Shown here one piece after another: positions 7,923-16,714 of a stretch of 34,183 bases of DNA. Each line of letters opens with the position of its first letter. Within the stretch, counting starts at the first letter, position 1. The notes beneath the pieces are model-generated. The model made no database searches. It worked only from the letters and a program-made list of their open reading frames with translations, and was not told where the DNA came from. This stretch comes from Bacillota bacterium (lineage in GTDB: Bacteria > Bacillota > Sulfobacillia > Sulfobacillales > Sulfobacillaceae), in contig JAJYHT010000034.1 in NCBI GenBank assembly GCA_021784595.1, forward strand, positions 1-34,183, in the 5' to 3' direction. Made by a program: the position numbers and the translations under genes.

Positions 7923-9557
7923 TTAGCTTTTAAATCGCCCAAACTCGTGCCCCGTCTGTTCGGCAAAGTGGTCTCCTAGAATCAATTTATGGTACTCCGC
8001 CTCACATTCCGCAACGGACAACTCCGACACTCTTGATTTTAGGACAGGAACCAGGTGTGGAGATACGCTAAACTCACGCAACCCTAAACCAACCAGTAAT
8101 GGCGTATGCGAGACGTCCCCAGCCATCTCGCCACACATGCCGATGGGGATGTGTGCCTTTTCTGCAGCGTCCACCGTCATACGGATGGCTCCTACGACGG
8201 CCTGGTCGTCTGGGCGATAGTAACGTGACAATTGTGTCACAGAACGATCTGCCGCAAACAGATATTGAATGAGATCGTTGGTGCCAATGCTGAAAAAGTT
8301 CACGACCCGTGCAAAATTTGTGGCCAGAAAGACCACCGAGGGAACCTCCACCATAATCCCCAGCGGTATCGGACAATGTTCCAGATTGAGTGAGGATTGA
8401 GCGCGGAGCATCAAATTTTGGCACTCTGTCCAATCGTTGATGGTGGCGATCATAGGAAACATGAGTTGGACGGGGAAGTCTTGGCTCAGTCGCAACACGG
8501 CTCTAAGTTGGGCATCATAAAGGTCTGGATATTGGGTTAGCAAACGAGCGGCTCGAGTCCCGAGAAATGGATTGGGCTCCACCGGAAGATTGAGATATGG
8601 CAAGGGTTTGTCTCCACCAATGTCCACTGCGCGGATGATAATCGGTCTGCCTGCAGGCGCTGCCTGAGCAATGGAATAGAGGACCTCATATTGCTCTTGT
8701 TCGGAAGGAAAATGATCACCAGCAAATAAGAATTCAGTACGCAGCAAACCGATGCCATCGGCACCCAATTCGTGCGCGGTAACCGCATCCTGCACGGATC
8801 CCACGTTGGCTTCTATGCGAATGGGGACACCATCCTTGGTAGATACAATGTCTGGATGCACCGTAAATGTCTTGCGCGGGATGAACACGGCACCCTGCGA
8901 CATTTCTTCGTCTGACACGGTTCCCAACGAACCGTCGACCATCACCGGATCTCCGTCATGAAGCCACTGTTGAACATTTTCGACAATCACGGCCGGGATC
9001 TGCAAGGAGCGGGATAAGATGGCGACATGGGAAGTCAGGCTGCCTTGACCGAGCACGATCCCGACTACCCGTGACAGGTCGATCTTCGCGGTATCGGACG
9101 GAAACAAGGTATCCGACACCAAGATGCTAGGACCTTCCGCAGGCCAAGGCGTCGCGTCGGCTGATGTCGTGAGTAGATCAAGAAGATGTTTCCCGATATC
9201 GCGCACATCGTCAGCGCGTGCCGCCAAATACGGATCGTCAATAGCGTCGAATTGCTGCGCAATAGTGGCGATGCTGTCTTGAACCGCCTCTATCAGCGAG
9301 GCGCCGGACGCCATTGCTGCCGAAATGGCATCCCAAAGCATCGGATCATCCACCATCAGCACTTGCGCACGCAAGATCTCTTTGAGCACCGGGGACGATG
9401 CGGTATCCGCTAAGTGGGCCAATGTTTGCACGGCCTTAAGGTGAAAATCTTGCACGGATAGGGTGGTCTCTCGGCCGTTGGCCGACGGTGCCTTTCGCAA
9501 CCACATAATGGGGGCTTGGATGCGACCCGGAGAAACGCCTAAACCTTTAAGTTTCAT
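7923..9557 (-). CDS. ptsI: PTS Enzyme I (phosphoenolpyruvate-protein phosphotransferase)
   Basis: A 544-residue cytoplasmic Enzyme I, which transfers phosphate from phosphoenolpyruvate to HPr. The phosphorylated residue is His177 in GSLTSHVAILSRSLQIPAV; the PEP-binding barrel shows ANVGSVQDA, GIGLLRTEFLF, AVDIGGDKPLPYL and GTRAARLL, and the C-terminal active-site cysteine is Cys475 in IGMCGEMAGD. I take the ATG at 9557, 8 nt after AGGAG; the GTG at 9566 overlaps that site. It follows the HPr gene by 58 bp on the same strand. Encoding Enzyme I beside one PTS transporter instead of in a stand-alone ptsHI operon is less usual. Confidence 0.95.
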   Translation of the reverse strand: MKLKGLGVSPGRIQAPIMWLRKAPSANGRETTLSVQDFHLKAVQTLAHLADTASSPVLKEILRAQVLMVDDPMLWDAISAAMASGASLIEAVQDSIATIAQQFDAIDDPYLAARADDVRDIGKHLLDLLTTSADATPWPAEGPSILVSDTLFPSDTAKIDLSRVVGIVLGQGSLTSHVAILSRSLQIPAVIVENVQQWLHDGDPVMVDGSLGTVSDEEMSQGAVFIPRKTFTVHPDIVSTKDGVPIRIEANVGSVQDAVTAHELGADGIGLLRTEFLFAGDHFPSEQEQYEVLYSIAQAAPAGRPIIIRAVDIGGDKPLPYLNLPVEPNPFLGTRAARLLTQYPDLYDAQLRAVLRLSQDFPVQLMFPMIATINDWTECQNLMLRAQSSLNLEHCPIPLGIMVEVPSVVFLATNFARVVNFFSIGTNDLIQYLFAADRSVTQLSRYYRPDDQAVVGAIRMTVDAAEKAHIPIGMCGEMAGDVSHTPLLVGLGLREFSVSPHLVPVLKSRVSELSVAECEAEYHKLILGDHFAEQTGHEFGRFKS

Positions 9558-9615
9558 TTTCTGCACTCCTGTCTGTTAAGGCAATGGTGGAACTTACGCT
9601 AGTCGGCTGGCATTC

Positions 9616-9882
9616 TTAGATTTCTCCCAGGTTATTGCTGAACGCGGCAGATATCTGATCGATGGCGGCGGACTCATCCGCGCCTTCAGCCATTACGGTG
9701 AGTGGGGCGCCTTGCGAAGCGCCTAGAGATAAAATGGATAAGATGGACTTCGCGTTGGCGGTTTTTTCTTTATACCGTACGGTAACGTTGGATGTAAAAG
9801 ACTTTGCCAATGCCACCAAAAGCGCTGCGGGTCTGGCGTGCAAACCGGATGGATTCGTAAGTGTAATGTCACGACTCATCAT
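9616..9882 (-). CDS. ptsH: HPr phosphocarrier protein
   Basis: An 88-residue HPr with the phosphoacceptor His15 in NPSGLHARPA and a serine at exactly position 46 (NAKSILSILSLGASQGA), the site used by HPr kinase in Firmicutes for catabolite control. The start at 9882 is preceded by AGGAGG at 8 nt; a second ATG follows directly. It overlaps the 3' end of the upstream SorC-type regulator gene by 14 bp and is followed by ptsI, so the three form one leftward operon. Confidence 0.93.
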   Translation of the reverse strand: MMSRDITLTNPSGLHARPAALLVALAKSFTSNVTVRYKEKTANAKSILSILSLGASQGAPLTVMAEGADESAAIDQISAAFSNNLGEI

Positions 9883-10831
9883 GGGTGAGCCCTCCTGTGT
9901 CAGATTGATTTTTAAGCTGTTGGGCGGTTGGCCTATCTGTAACCAAGACATCGAGTACTCCCATTCGCAAAGCGCCCATGATGGCCTGAATTTTTTCAGG
10001 ACCCCAGCCAATGCCAATCACGCGCGGAATGCGTTTAAGGGTCTCTAAGGGGATTCCGATGGTCCGTTGATCAATGTCGCTATCCAACGGGGTGCCATCC
10101 AATCGATAGAATCGCGAACAAATGTCGCCCACGGCATTCATCGCCTCCAGTTCCGCTACCATCCGTGGGTCTAAATATTCGGTAGCAGTTAAGGTGGAAA
10201 AAACACCGACAGCTCCTATGCCCACCAGGGCGATATCCACAGCACTGGCTCGTGCGAGTACACGAGAAATGGCCGGTTCTGTCATAAGACGCGTGTAAGT
10301 TTCATGTTGGACAATGGCAGGAGCGTCGAGGGTGACGGCTTGAGCGCCGAGGCGGTCGGCTAATTTAAGGACCAATGTGTTGCCGAGATAATTTTGTTGG
10401 ACGGCCCCAACTCCTCCTGACAATGCCACGATGGTGACCTGGCTCATCGGATCCGTCCGCGGCAGCGCCTCTACCACCGCCGCCACGGACCGCCCCCAAG
10501 ACAGTCCAACGGAATGGTCCGGAGATAGGGTGCGCAATAACAGGTCGGCGGCCATAGCGCCCAATACTGGGCCTGGCGCTTGCTGCTCGCAATTGCAAAT
10601 TACTACTTCCGCCAAATCAAACCTCGACTCCAGATAGGTTTCCAAATCAAAGTCAAAGGTATCACTTGGTGACGGTTCTACCGTGATTTTCACTACCCCT
10701 TGTCGTCGGGCTTGAGTTAGCATGCGGGAAATGGTGGAACGAGATATTCCGATTCTTTTTGCGATCTCCTCTTGATTGATTTGATCCTCGTAATACCACT
10801 TACACACTTTGACCAGTAAGCGCGAGTCCAT
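9869..10831 (-). CDS. SorC/DeoR-type transcriptional regulator of the polyol PTS
   Basis: A 320-residue SorC family regulator: an N-terminal helix-turn-helix at about residues 18-42 (INQEEIAKRIGISRSTISRM) and a C-terminal sugar-phosphate-binding domain, with VGLSWGRSV, VTIVALSGGVGA, ALVGIGAVG and the terminal VIGIGWGPEK typical of the family. Proteins of this kind respond to a phosphorylated sugar or polyol. The ATG at 10831 has GGAGG 9 nt upstream; the frame is open to 10933 but that extension lies in the AT-rich divergent promoter region. It is divergent from gutM and most likely controls both transcripts through the palindromes between them. Confidence 0.9.
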   Translation of the reverse strand: MDSRLLVKVCKWYYEDQINQEEIAKRIGISRSTISRMLTQARRQGVVKITVEPSPSDTFDFDLETYLESRFDLAEVVICNCEQQAPGPVLGAMAADLLLRTLSPDHSVGLSWGRSVAAVVEALPRTDPMSQVTIVALSGGVGAVQQNYLGNTLVLKLADRLGAQAVTLDAPAIVQHETYTRLMTEPAISRVLARASAVDIALVGIGAVGVFSTLTATEYLDPRMVAELEAMNAVGDICSRFYRLDGTPLDSDIDQRTIGIPLETLKRIPRVIGIGWGPEKIQAIMGALRMGVLDVLVTDRPTAQQLKNQSDTGGLTHDES

Positions 10832-10975
10832 GAGAAGCGCCTCCATTCCAATATGTCGGAAAATTCCTATGAAAAATTTTAAAAATAATATTTGCAAATA
10901 GATAGAGTTAACGTATAATTCCATCAGATACACATTCTATCATATATGCACAAACGTGCAAGGGGTGTTTTCTAA
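10832..10975 (+). promoter_or_regulatory. Divergent promoter and operator region of the PTS module
   Basis: A very AT-rich 144-bp stretch. TTGCAA (10892-10897) and TATAAT (10914-10919), 16 bp apart, form a good sigma-A-type promoter for the rightward operon. Overlapping the -35 box is a perfect 12-bp palindrome TATTTGCAAATA (10889-10900). A second inverted repeat, TGCAC-AAAC-GTGCA (10947-10960), lies just downstream of the promoter. Both share a TGCA core and are candidate operators of the SorC-type regulator. The ribosome site AAGGGG precedes gutM. Confidence 0.6.
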
Positions 10976-11380
10976 ATGGGTATCGATGCAGCGCTCGGGT
11001 TATTGGCATTGTGGGGTGCAAGTTGGCTGTTGACTACCATACAGGTGAGGCACTATCGGCAATTCATGAATCAGCTTCAAGAGACTTTTCATGAGGGTTA
11101 TCTAACCTCAGGCATTGTTCGGGGAACTTTCCGTCGCGGATGCGTCGTCATTGTGGCGATTGATCGTTCAGGAGAAATTGTCAGCGCATATTGCATGGAG
11201 GGGCGCACCAGTCTTGCGCGTTTTCAACCTTATGTGGACCCAATTGGTTGCATGTTTACCGAATTCGTGGAAAGTCGCGTACTGCCGGGCGTGAAGGGGA
11301 AGGCCTTGGTTAACGCATGTTCCTTACTGGAGGAACGGCTGATTAGAGGCGTTTTGGAGCCTACGCCAAGTGCGGGGTAA
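10976..11380 (+). CDS. gutM: GutM-type glucitol operon activator protein
   Basis: A 134-residue protein of the GutM family, found in glucitol/sorbitol PTS operons. It has an N-terminal hydrophobic segment (ALGLLALWGASWLLT) followed by QVRHYRQFMNQL, which resembles the start of E. coli GutM, and a cytosolic domain with VVIVAID and IVSAYCMEGRTS. Whether it acts as a DNA-binding activator or a membrane accessory protein is not clear from sequence. It is the first gene of the rightward operon, 16 bp before the IIC gene. Confidence 0.8.
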   Translation: MGIDAALGLLALWGASWLLTTIQVRHYRQFMNQLQETFHEGYLTSGIVRGTFRRGCVVIVAIDRSGEIVSAYCMEGRTSLARFQPYVDPIGCMFTEFVESRVLPGVKGKALVNACSLLEERLIRGVLEPTPSAG

Positions 11381-11396
11381 ATCTTAATAGGATGGG

Positions 11397-11966
11397 GTGA
11401 GTAATTTGTTGCATATCATTGATTGGCTTGGGTCCCATTTTTACGGTTTGTTCGAGGCGGGCGGAACCCAGTTTGTAGGGTTAGTCACAGGAATAGTCCC
11501 GATTTTAGTGGTGTTGTTAACCTTTATGTACGCAGTCGTGAGATTCATCGGTCAAGAACGGGTCAATAAGGCGATTCTTTACAGTTCCAAGTATTCTGTG
11601 CTGCGGTATACTTTGATGCCCATTCTTTCACTACTTCTACTGGCTAATCCCATGGCTTATACGTTCGGCCGCTTTCTTCCCGAATACCAAAAGCCGGCTT
11701 TTTACGATGCTGCCGTGTCGTTTTGTCACCCCGTCACCTCATTCTTTCCATATGCCAATGCTGGAGAAATTTTTGTATGGCTTGGCATTGCCGACGGCGT
11801 TTCCAAGCTTCACATGTCCATTGCCCCATTGGCTGTACGGTATTTCCTACTAGGCATTGTCATCATTTTAATCCGTGGACTGTTGACGGAGCGGATTACT
11901 GTGTACCTCATGGGCCGAAAATCCAATCAGCTTAAGACGGTCGCGGCGCAGACACAGGCTTCTTAA
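11397..11966 (+). CDS. srlA: PTS glucitol/sorbitol-type IIC component
   Basis: A 189-residue membrane protein, almost the same length as E. coli SrlA (about 187). It has four or so hydrophobic segments, around residues 25-48 (VGLVTGIVPILVVLLTFMYA), 75-92 (MPILSLLLLANPMAYTFG) and 145-165. The motif LPEYQKPAFYDAAVSFCHP and the region PYANAGEIFVWLGIADG are typical of the family. It starts with GTG behind GGATGGGG. It forms the polyol channel together with the membrane part of the IIB protein. Confidence 0.9.
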   Translation: MSNLLHIIDWLGSHFYGLFEAGGTQFVGLVTGIVPILVVLLTFMYAVVRFIGQERVNKAILYSSKYSVLRYTLMPILSLLLLANPMAYTFGRFLPEYQKPAFYDAAVSFCHPVTSFFPYANAGEIFVWLGIADGVSKLHMSIAPLAVRYFLLGIVIILIRGLLTERITVYLMGRKSNQLKTVAAQTQAS

Positions 11967-11995
11967 TACTTTGAACAATAGGAGGGAAACAGACT

Positions 11996-13003
11996 ATGGC
12001 GTATCGTAAAGTCCGGGTCAATCCTGGCGAGGGGGGCTGGGGGAAAGGTTTGGTGATTGCTCCTCACGACCGGAAATGCAAGGTTGTGTCGGTAACCGGT
12101 GGAGGTATCCACCCGGTGGCCCAGAGAATCGCTGATCTGACGGGGGCAGAAGTGGTGGATGGGTTCAGAACCCAGGTTCCCAAGGAAGAAATGTGCTGCG
12201 TGATTGTTAATTGTGGCGGCACAGCCCGGATTGGAGTGTATCCACGGATGGGCGTTCTGACCATTGACGTCATTCCTTCTGGACCATCGGGACCTCTTGC
12301 TCAGTACATTAATGAGTCAAATTTTGTGTCAGGGGTGCGAGTTGACAGTATTGCGCCGACAGAGTCTGAAGGCGAGGCCGAAGTAGAACCCACCATAGTG
12401 ACCAATGCAGCGCCCAATCAAATTCCCGCCAATCCGTTTGGTCAACAAAATGGTGCGCAAAGAAGCTTTTTCTTAAAGCTGTCGGGTGTCATGGGATACA
12501 TTGTTGGGACTTTGTATCAATCAGGCCGCGAAGCAGTGGATATGATTATCCGAAATATTTTGCCCTTCATGGCCTTTGTCAGTCTGCTTATTGGCTTTGT
12601 CATCTACACCGGTCTTGGACATGACCTAGCCGCGGTGGTCGCTCCTCTGGGAGGCACCGTATGGGGGCTGGCTCTGATCGTGTTGGTGGGCACATTCCCG
12701 TTGTTCTCGCCGATGCTTGGGCCTGGCGCGGTGGTGGCCCAAATTGTAGGCGTGTTTGTGGGAACGGAAATCGCGGCGGGGGTCATTCCTCCTCAATATG
12801 CGCTTCCGGCATTGTTTGCCATCGATGGCCAGGTGGGATGTGACTTTATTCCCGTTGCCATGGCCTTAGGGGAAGCTACGGTGGAAACCACTGAAGTAGG
12901 TGTGCCCGCGGTATTGTTCAGCCGACAAGTGACCGGTGTTGTGGCAGTGATATTAGCATGGCTTGCAAGTTATGGTCTGTATAGCGGAAGCCATATCAAA
13001 TAA
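11996..13003 (+). CDS. srlE: PTS glucitol/sorbitol-type IIB component (SrlE)
   Basis: A 335-residue protein with an N-terminal phosphotransfer domain and a C-terminal membrane half, the layout of SrlE/GutE. The expected phosphocysteine is Cys73 in VNCGGTARIGVYP. Membrane segments follow from about residue 180 (ILPFMAFVSLLIGFVIYTG), 220 (GLALIVLVGTFPLFSPML) and 310 (VTGVVAVILAWLASYGLY). AGGAGG lies upstream of the ATG. It sits 29 bp after IIC. Confidence 0.92.
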   Translation: MAYRKVRVNPGEGGWGKGLVIAPHDRKCKVVSVTGGGIHPVAQRIADLTGAEVVDGFRTQVPKEEMCCVIVNCGGTARIGVYPRMGVLTIDVIPSGPSGPLAQYINESNFVSGVRVDSIAPTESEGEAEVEPTIVTNAAPNQIPANPFGQQNGAQRSFFLKLSGVMGYIVGTLYQSGREAVDMIIRNILPFMAFVSLLIGFVIYTGLGHDLAAVVAPLGGTVWGLALIVLVGTFPLFSPMLGPGAVVAQIVGVFVGTEIAAGVIPPQYALPALFAIDGQVGCDFIPVAMALGEATVETTEVGVPAVLFSRQVTGVVAVILAWLASYGLYSGSHIK

Positions 13004-13015
13004 GGAGATGGGGCC

Positions 13016-13393
13016 ATGAGTTCCGTATGCGGTTTTGAGAGTGTGGTGGTGTCTATTGGACCGGAGGTTGCAGAATTCGTGGCCACCCATCTTGTCATCT
13101 TGTTTGGCGAAGGCGTCCCCGAAGAATTAGCTGATGTCAGTGTGGTGCACCATGCTCGCTTTGTTGATAGAGATCTCATTCTTGTGCCCGGCAACACCAT
13201 CGTATTTGGGGAGTCTTTGTTCGTCATCGATGAAGTGGGATGCGACGCTGAAAACAATTTGAGAGAGCTTGGACATGTTGTTCTCGTTGAAGGAAATGAG
13301 CCGATACTTCCCGGTCAAGTGCGTGTGTCCGGCGACTGGCTCGCTCTGCAAGGATTACAGACAGGAACCACAGTTAAAGTTTGGAGACGATGA
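13016..13393 (+). CDS. srlB: PTS glucitol/sorbitol-type IIA component
   Basis: A 125-residue cytosolic IIA protein of the glucitol family (E. coli SrlB is 123). The likely phosphohistidine is His45 or His46 in VSVVHHARF. Other family-like stretches are GNTIVFGESLFVIDEVG and LVEGNEPILPGQVRV. It is 12 bp after IIB with an AAGGAG site, completing a full IIC-IIB-IIA set. Confidence 0.9.
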   Translation: MSSVCGFESVVVSIGPEVAEFVATHLVILFGEGVPEELADVSVVHHARFVDRDLILVPGNTIVFGESLFVIDEVGCDAENNLRELGHVVLVEGNEPILPGQVRVSGDWLALQGLQTGTTVKVWRR

Positions 13394-13414
13394 GACAAGA
13401 GGGGGTTCGCTAGC

Positions 13415-14701
13415 ATGGGAAATCTATTGCGTGATTTAGAAATACGGGAATTGGAGAACAACCCCATTTCGGTTGCAGTTATTGGTGCAGGTCAAATGGG
13501 CCGCGGACTCGTTGCAGGCCTTGGAGCAATAACTGGAATGCGACCCTCTATGGTAATTGACGTAGACACGGACAGAGCGCGCGATGCGTTGTTGCATGCA
13601 GGCATTGCGTCCGCCCAAGTTCACACCGTGTCCGATCCGACTGATGCCGAAACAGTCATCGCGCAGGGCGGTTACGTGGTTAGCGGAAATTACCGAGACA
13701 TTCCCCAACGGAAAATTGACGCGGTAGTGGAGGCGACTGGCGTACCGGAAATTGGTGCGCGTGCGGCTCTTGATGCCATCGCACGTAAACAGCATATCAT
13801 CCTGCTGAATGTAGAGACGGACGTAACGATTGGCCGAATTCTTAGCAAACTGGCCACTCAGGCTGGAGTGGTCTATTCGGTCTCTGCCGGCGATGAGCCT
13901 GGCGCCACGGTGGAACTGGTGGAGTTTGCAAGGACCATGGGACTTACCGTGGTAGCGGCAGGCAAGGGAAAAAACAACACACTAGATGTGGATGCAACAC
14001 CCGATACGGTGCGGGATGAGGCGTTGTCTAAAGGGGCCAGCCCTCACATGTTTTGCTCATTCGTGGACGGTACCAAGACCATGGTGGAGATGACTGCGGT
14101 AGCAAATGCCACCGGTCTTCAACCTGAACGACCAGGTATGCGAGGAATGACATTGGCGGTGGCAGATTTGTCCAAAACCTTTGCCTTGGTGGAACAAGGA
14201 GGCGTGCTGACTCGCACCGGCATAGTGGATTTTGTTCACGGCATCGCACCAGGAGTGTTTACGGTGGTGACTACTGATAACGAAGTCATCATGGATAACA
14301 TGGTCTATTTGAAGGTTGGAGATGGGCCTCAGTGGACGCTATATCGTCCATATCATTTGGCTAACCTGGAAACACCCCACACTGTGGCAAAAGCGGTGCT
14401 GTACCATGACATTTGCTTAAAACCACTGTCATATCCGGTGGCAGAAACGGCGGCCGTAGCTAAACGACTTTTACGCGCTGGAGAGGTCATTGATGGTATC
14501 GGTGGGTATACGGTTCGCGGTCAAATTATGACGTACGAGGACGCCTGCGCGTCCGATGCGGTTCCGTTGGGTGTGGTGGAAGGGGCCGAACTCTTAACCG
14601 ATGTGCCTAAAGGTCAGGTCGTACGGTGGTCTGATGTGCGCTTAAAGGAAAATTCCATGGTCGTGTCCTTACGTAGGCTTCAAATGCAGTGGTTAGACTA
14701 G
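13415..14701 (+). CDS. COG4091 oxidoreductase (homoserine dehydrogenase/DRL-like, SAF domain)
   Basis: A 428-residue NAD(P)-dependent oxidoreductase with a homoserine-dehydrogenase-like N-terminal Rossmann domain (VIGAGQMG at 22-29), a substrate domain (VYSVSAGDEPGATVELVEFA; VVAAGKGKNN) and a C-terminal SAF-like domain (from about residue 350). This is the COG4091 group, which contains DRL, the DXR-like enzyme of Brucella that interconverts 1-deoxyxylulose 5-phosphate and methylerythritol 4-phosphate, as well as many uncharacterised members. True homoserine dehydrogenases lack the SAF part. Here it replaces the SDR-type sorbitol-6-phosphate dehydrogenase expected in a glucitol operon, so it probably acts on the phosphate delivered by the PTS. 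The exact reaction is unknown. Confidence 0.8.
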   Translation: MGNLLRDLEIRELENNPISVAVIGAGQMGRGLVAGLGAITGMRPSMVIDVDTDRARDALLHAGIASAQVHTVSDPTDAETVIAQGGYVVSGNYRDIPQRKIDAVVEATGVPEIGARAALDAIARKQHIILLNVETDVTIGRILSKLATQAGVVYSVSAGDEPGATVELVEFARTMGLTVVAAGKGKNNTLDVDATPDTVRDEALSKGASPHMFCSFVDGTKTMVEMTAVANATGLQPERPGMRGMTLAVADLSKTFALVEQGGVLTRTGIVDFVHGIAPGVFTVVTTDNEVIMDNMVYLKVGDGPQWTLYRPYHLANLETPHTVAKAVLYHDICLKPLSYPVAETAAVAKRLLRAGEVIDGIGGYTVRGQIMTYEDACASDAVPLGVVEGAELLTDVPKGQVVRWSDVRLKENSMVVSLRRLQMQWLD

Positions 14702-14718
14702 GAGGTGTCGTAACAACC

Positions 14719-15726
14719 ATGACGCGATCAGCAGCTCAGCCGTTACCACAAGCGTCTACATTGGAAGAATCCTTGCGGTGGTTGCGCATCATGCTCACAA
14801 TTCGTCGCTTCGATGAAACGATTGATGAACTCTTCGCCCAAGGCAAAGTGCATGGAACGACTCACTTATACATTGGGGAGGAGGCAGTGGCCACAGGCGT
14901 GATTGCGGCATTGCAGCCCGGAGATGTTGTGACGTCAACACATCGGGGACACGGTCACAACATTGCCTTGGGTGGAGACATTAATGCTATGATGGCCGAA
15001 CTTTTGGGGCGAGAGACGGGATACTGCCGAGGTTTTGGAGGCTCAATGCATATCGCCGACCAGTCCCTCGGGAACCTTGGAGCCAACGGGATTGTCGCAG
15101 GTGGACTGCCGATTGCCGTGGGCGCTGCGTTGGGCTTTCAGCTGCAACAGCAGTCGCAGGTGGTGGTGGCGTTCTCGGGAGATGGGGCATTAAATGAAGG
15201 GGCATTTCACGAGGCAGCCAATTTAGCTGCGATTTGGAAATTGCCGGTGGTGTTTGTGGTGGAAAATAATCAGTACGGCATGAGTGGTTCGGTCAAGGAG
15301 ATGTTTGCCCTTGGGCATCTCGCCGAGCGTGCCGCAGGATATGGCATTCCCGCGACCATGGTGGATGGCAACGATATCTTCAGTGTGTGGGAAGCAGCGG
15401 GCCAGGCGATTGAGACGGCACGTAGTGGGAGCGGCCCGAGCCTTATTGAAGCGGTGACCTATCGATACAAGGGACATTCCAAAAGTGATGCGAATCGATA
15501 CCGGAGTCGGGAGGAAATTCAGCAATGGCGTCAACGTGACCCGATTGATCATTTAAAAGAATACCTGATCGCGAATGGAGCCGATGGGTCTAGCCTTGCG
15601 CAGATTCAACGTGAGGTCGCCCAGGCGGTTGCCGATGCATTGCAATTTGCTGAGTCGTCACCATGGCCTGACCCGTCCATGCTTGAAGATGCGGTGTATG
15701 CGAAGGAGGATGGGACTCATGTCTGA
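14719..15726 (+). CDS. acoA: Acetoin dehydrogenase-type E1 component, alpha subunit
   Basis: A 335-residue thiamine-diphosphate-dependent E1 alpha. The cofactor motif runs from Gly154-Asp155-Gly156 (SGDGALNEG) to Asn183-Asn184 (VVENNQYGMS). GKVHGTTHLYIGEEAV, GFGGSMHIADQSLGNLGANG and especially TYRYKGHSKSDANRYR match acetoin dehydrogenase AcoA better than pyruvate or branched-chain enzymes, so an acyloin is the likely substrate. I chose the ATG at 14719 after AGGAGGTG (spacing a little long); GTG at 14689 would overlap the previous gene. Its end overlaps the beta subunit start by 8 bp. Confidence 0.88.
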   Translation: MTRSAAQPLPQASTLEESLRWLRIMLTIRRFDETIDELFAQGKVHGTTHLYIGEEAVATGVIAALQPGDVVTSTHRGHGHNIALGGDINAMMAELLGRETGYCRGFGGSMHIADQSLGNLGANGIVAGGLPIAVGAALGFQLQQQSQVVVAFSGDGALNEGAFHEAANLAAIWKLPVVFVVENNQYGMSGSVKEMFALGHLAERAAGYGIPATMVDGNDIFSVWEAAGQAIETARSGSGPSLIEAVTYRYKGHSKSDANRYRSREEIQQWRQRDPIDHLKEYLIANGADGSSLAQIQREVAQAVADALQFAESSPWPDPSMLEDAVYAKEDGTHV

Positions 15727-16714
15727 GATGACCTATGGCGCCGCGATCCGCTCAGCCATTGAATGGGAAATGGATCGCGATCCGCGCGTCTTTATCATGG
15801 GCGAAGATATCGGAGTCTATGGTGGTGCCTTCGGAGTAACCATGGGCATGGTCGATCGTTTTGGGAAAGAGCGCGTCCGCGATACCCCAATTGCGGAAGA
15901 AGGTATTGTGGGTGCCGGAATCGGGGCAGCGCTAGTGGGGATGAGACCGATTGTGGAAATGCAGTTTTCGGACTTCATTATGAACGCGATGGATCAGGTC
16001 GTGAATCAAGCCGCCAAAATTCACTTTATGTTCGGTGGGCGGATGAGCGTGCCGTTGGTGATTCGAGGGCCCGCTGGTGCGGGCACCGGCGCAGCAGCCC
16101 AACATTCTCAAAGTTTGGAAGCATGGTTTCATCATGTTCCTGGTTTGAAGGTCATTATGCCAGCATTTCCCGACGATGCGCGCGGCTTGTTGCTGTCTGC
16201 GATTCGGGACCCGAATCCTGTGGTGTTCTTTGAACACAAACTGCTATACAAATTGAAAGGGGAAGTGAATGAAACCGATGAAGGATTACCGTTTGGGCGG
16301 GGCATCATCCGGCGGTATGGCGCTCATGCGACGGTGGTCACCTACTCGCTGATGGTGCATCGAACGCTCGAAGCGGCCGAGCACCTGGCTAAGAAAGGGT
16401 GGGACATCGAGATCATTGATTTGCGCTCGCTAGTCCCGATGGATGTGGATTTGGTGGTAGAGTCGGTGAAGCGAACGGGGCGATTGGCGATTTGTCACGA
16501 AGCAGTCGGACGTGGAGGTGTCGGTGGGGAAATAGCGGCGCGGGTCTTGGAAAGTGATGCCTTTGATTACCTCAATTCACCATTGTTGCGGATTAGTGGA
16601 CTGAACACGCCCGTGCCGTATAGTCCACCACTCGAACAAGCCTTTATGCCGAGCGTCGACCGCATCGAACAAACGCTGGAGGCATGGCTGACCCAAGAGG
16701 TGACTTCGCAATGA
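15719..16714 (+). CDS. acoB: Acetoin/2-oxoacid dehydrogenase-type E1, beta subunit
   Basis: A 331-residue transketolase-like beta subunit. Hallmarks: FIMGEDIGVYGGAFGVT, RVRDTPIAEEGIVGAGIGAA, VEMQFSDFIMNAMDQ, RGPAGAGTGAAAQHSQSLEA, and the C-terminal IDLRSLVPMD and CHEAVGRGGVGGEIA. It pairs with the preceding alpha subunit to decarboxylate or cleave the substrate and load the acyl group on the lipoyl domain. AAGGAGG is 9 nt upstream of the ATG. Its stop overlaps the next start (ATGA). Confidence 0.92.
   Translation: MSEMTYGAAIRSAIEWEMDRDPRVFIMGEDIGVYGGAFGVTMGMVDRFGKERVRDTPIAEEGIVGAGIGAALVGMRPIVEMQFSDFIMNAMDQVVNQAAKIHFMFGGRMSVPLVIRGPAGAGTGAAAQHSQSLEAWFHHVPGLKVIMPAFPDDARGLLLSAIRDPNPVVFFEHKLLYKLKGEVNETDEGLPFGRGIIRRYGAHATVVTYSLMVHRTLEAAEHLAKKGWDIEIIDLRSLVPMDVDLVVESVKRTGRLAICHEAVGRGGVGGEIAARVLESDAFDYLNSPLLRISGLNTPVPYSPPLEQAFMPSVDRIEQTLEAWLTQEVTSQ

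Noticed and set aside
10889-10960. Palindromes as a recombination or attachment site
   Set aside because: Their place over a promoter between divergent genes fits operators better; there is no integrase gene.
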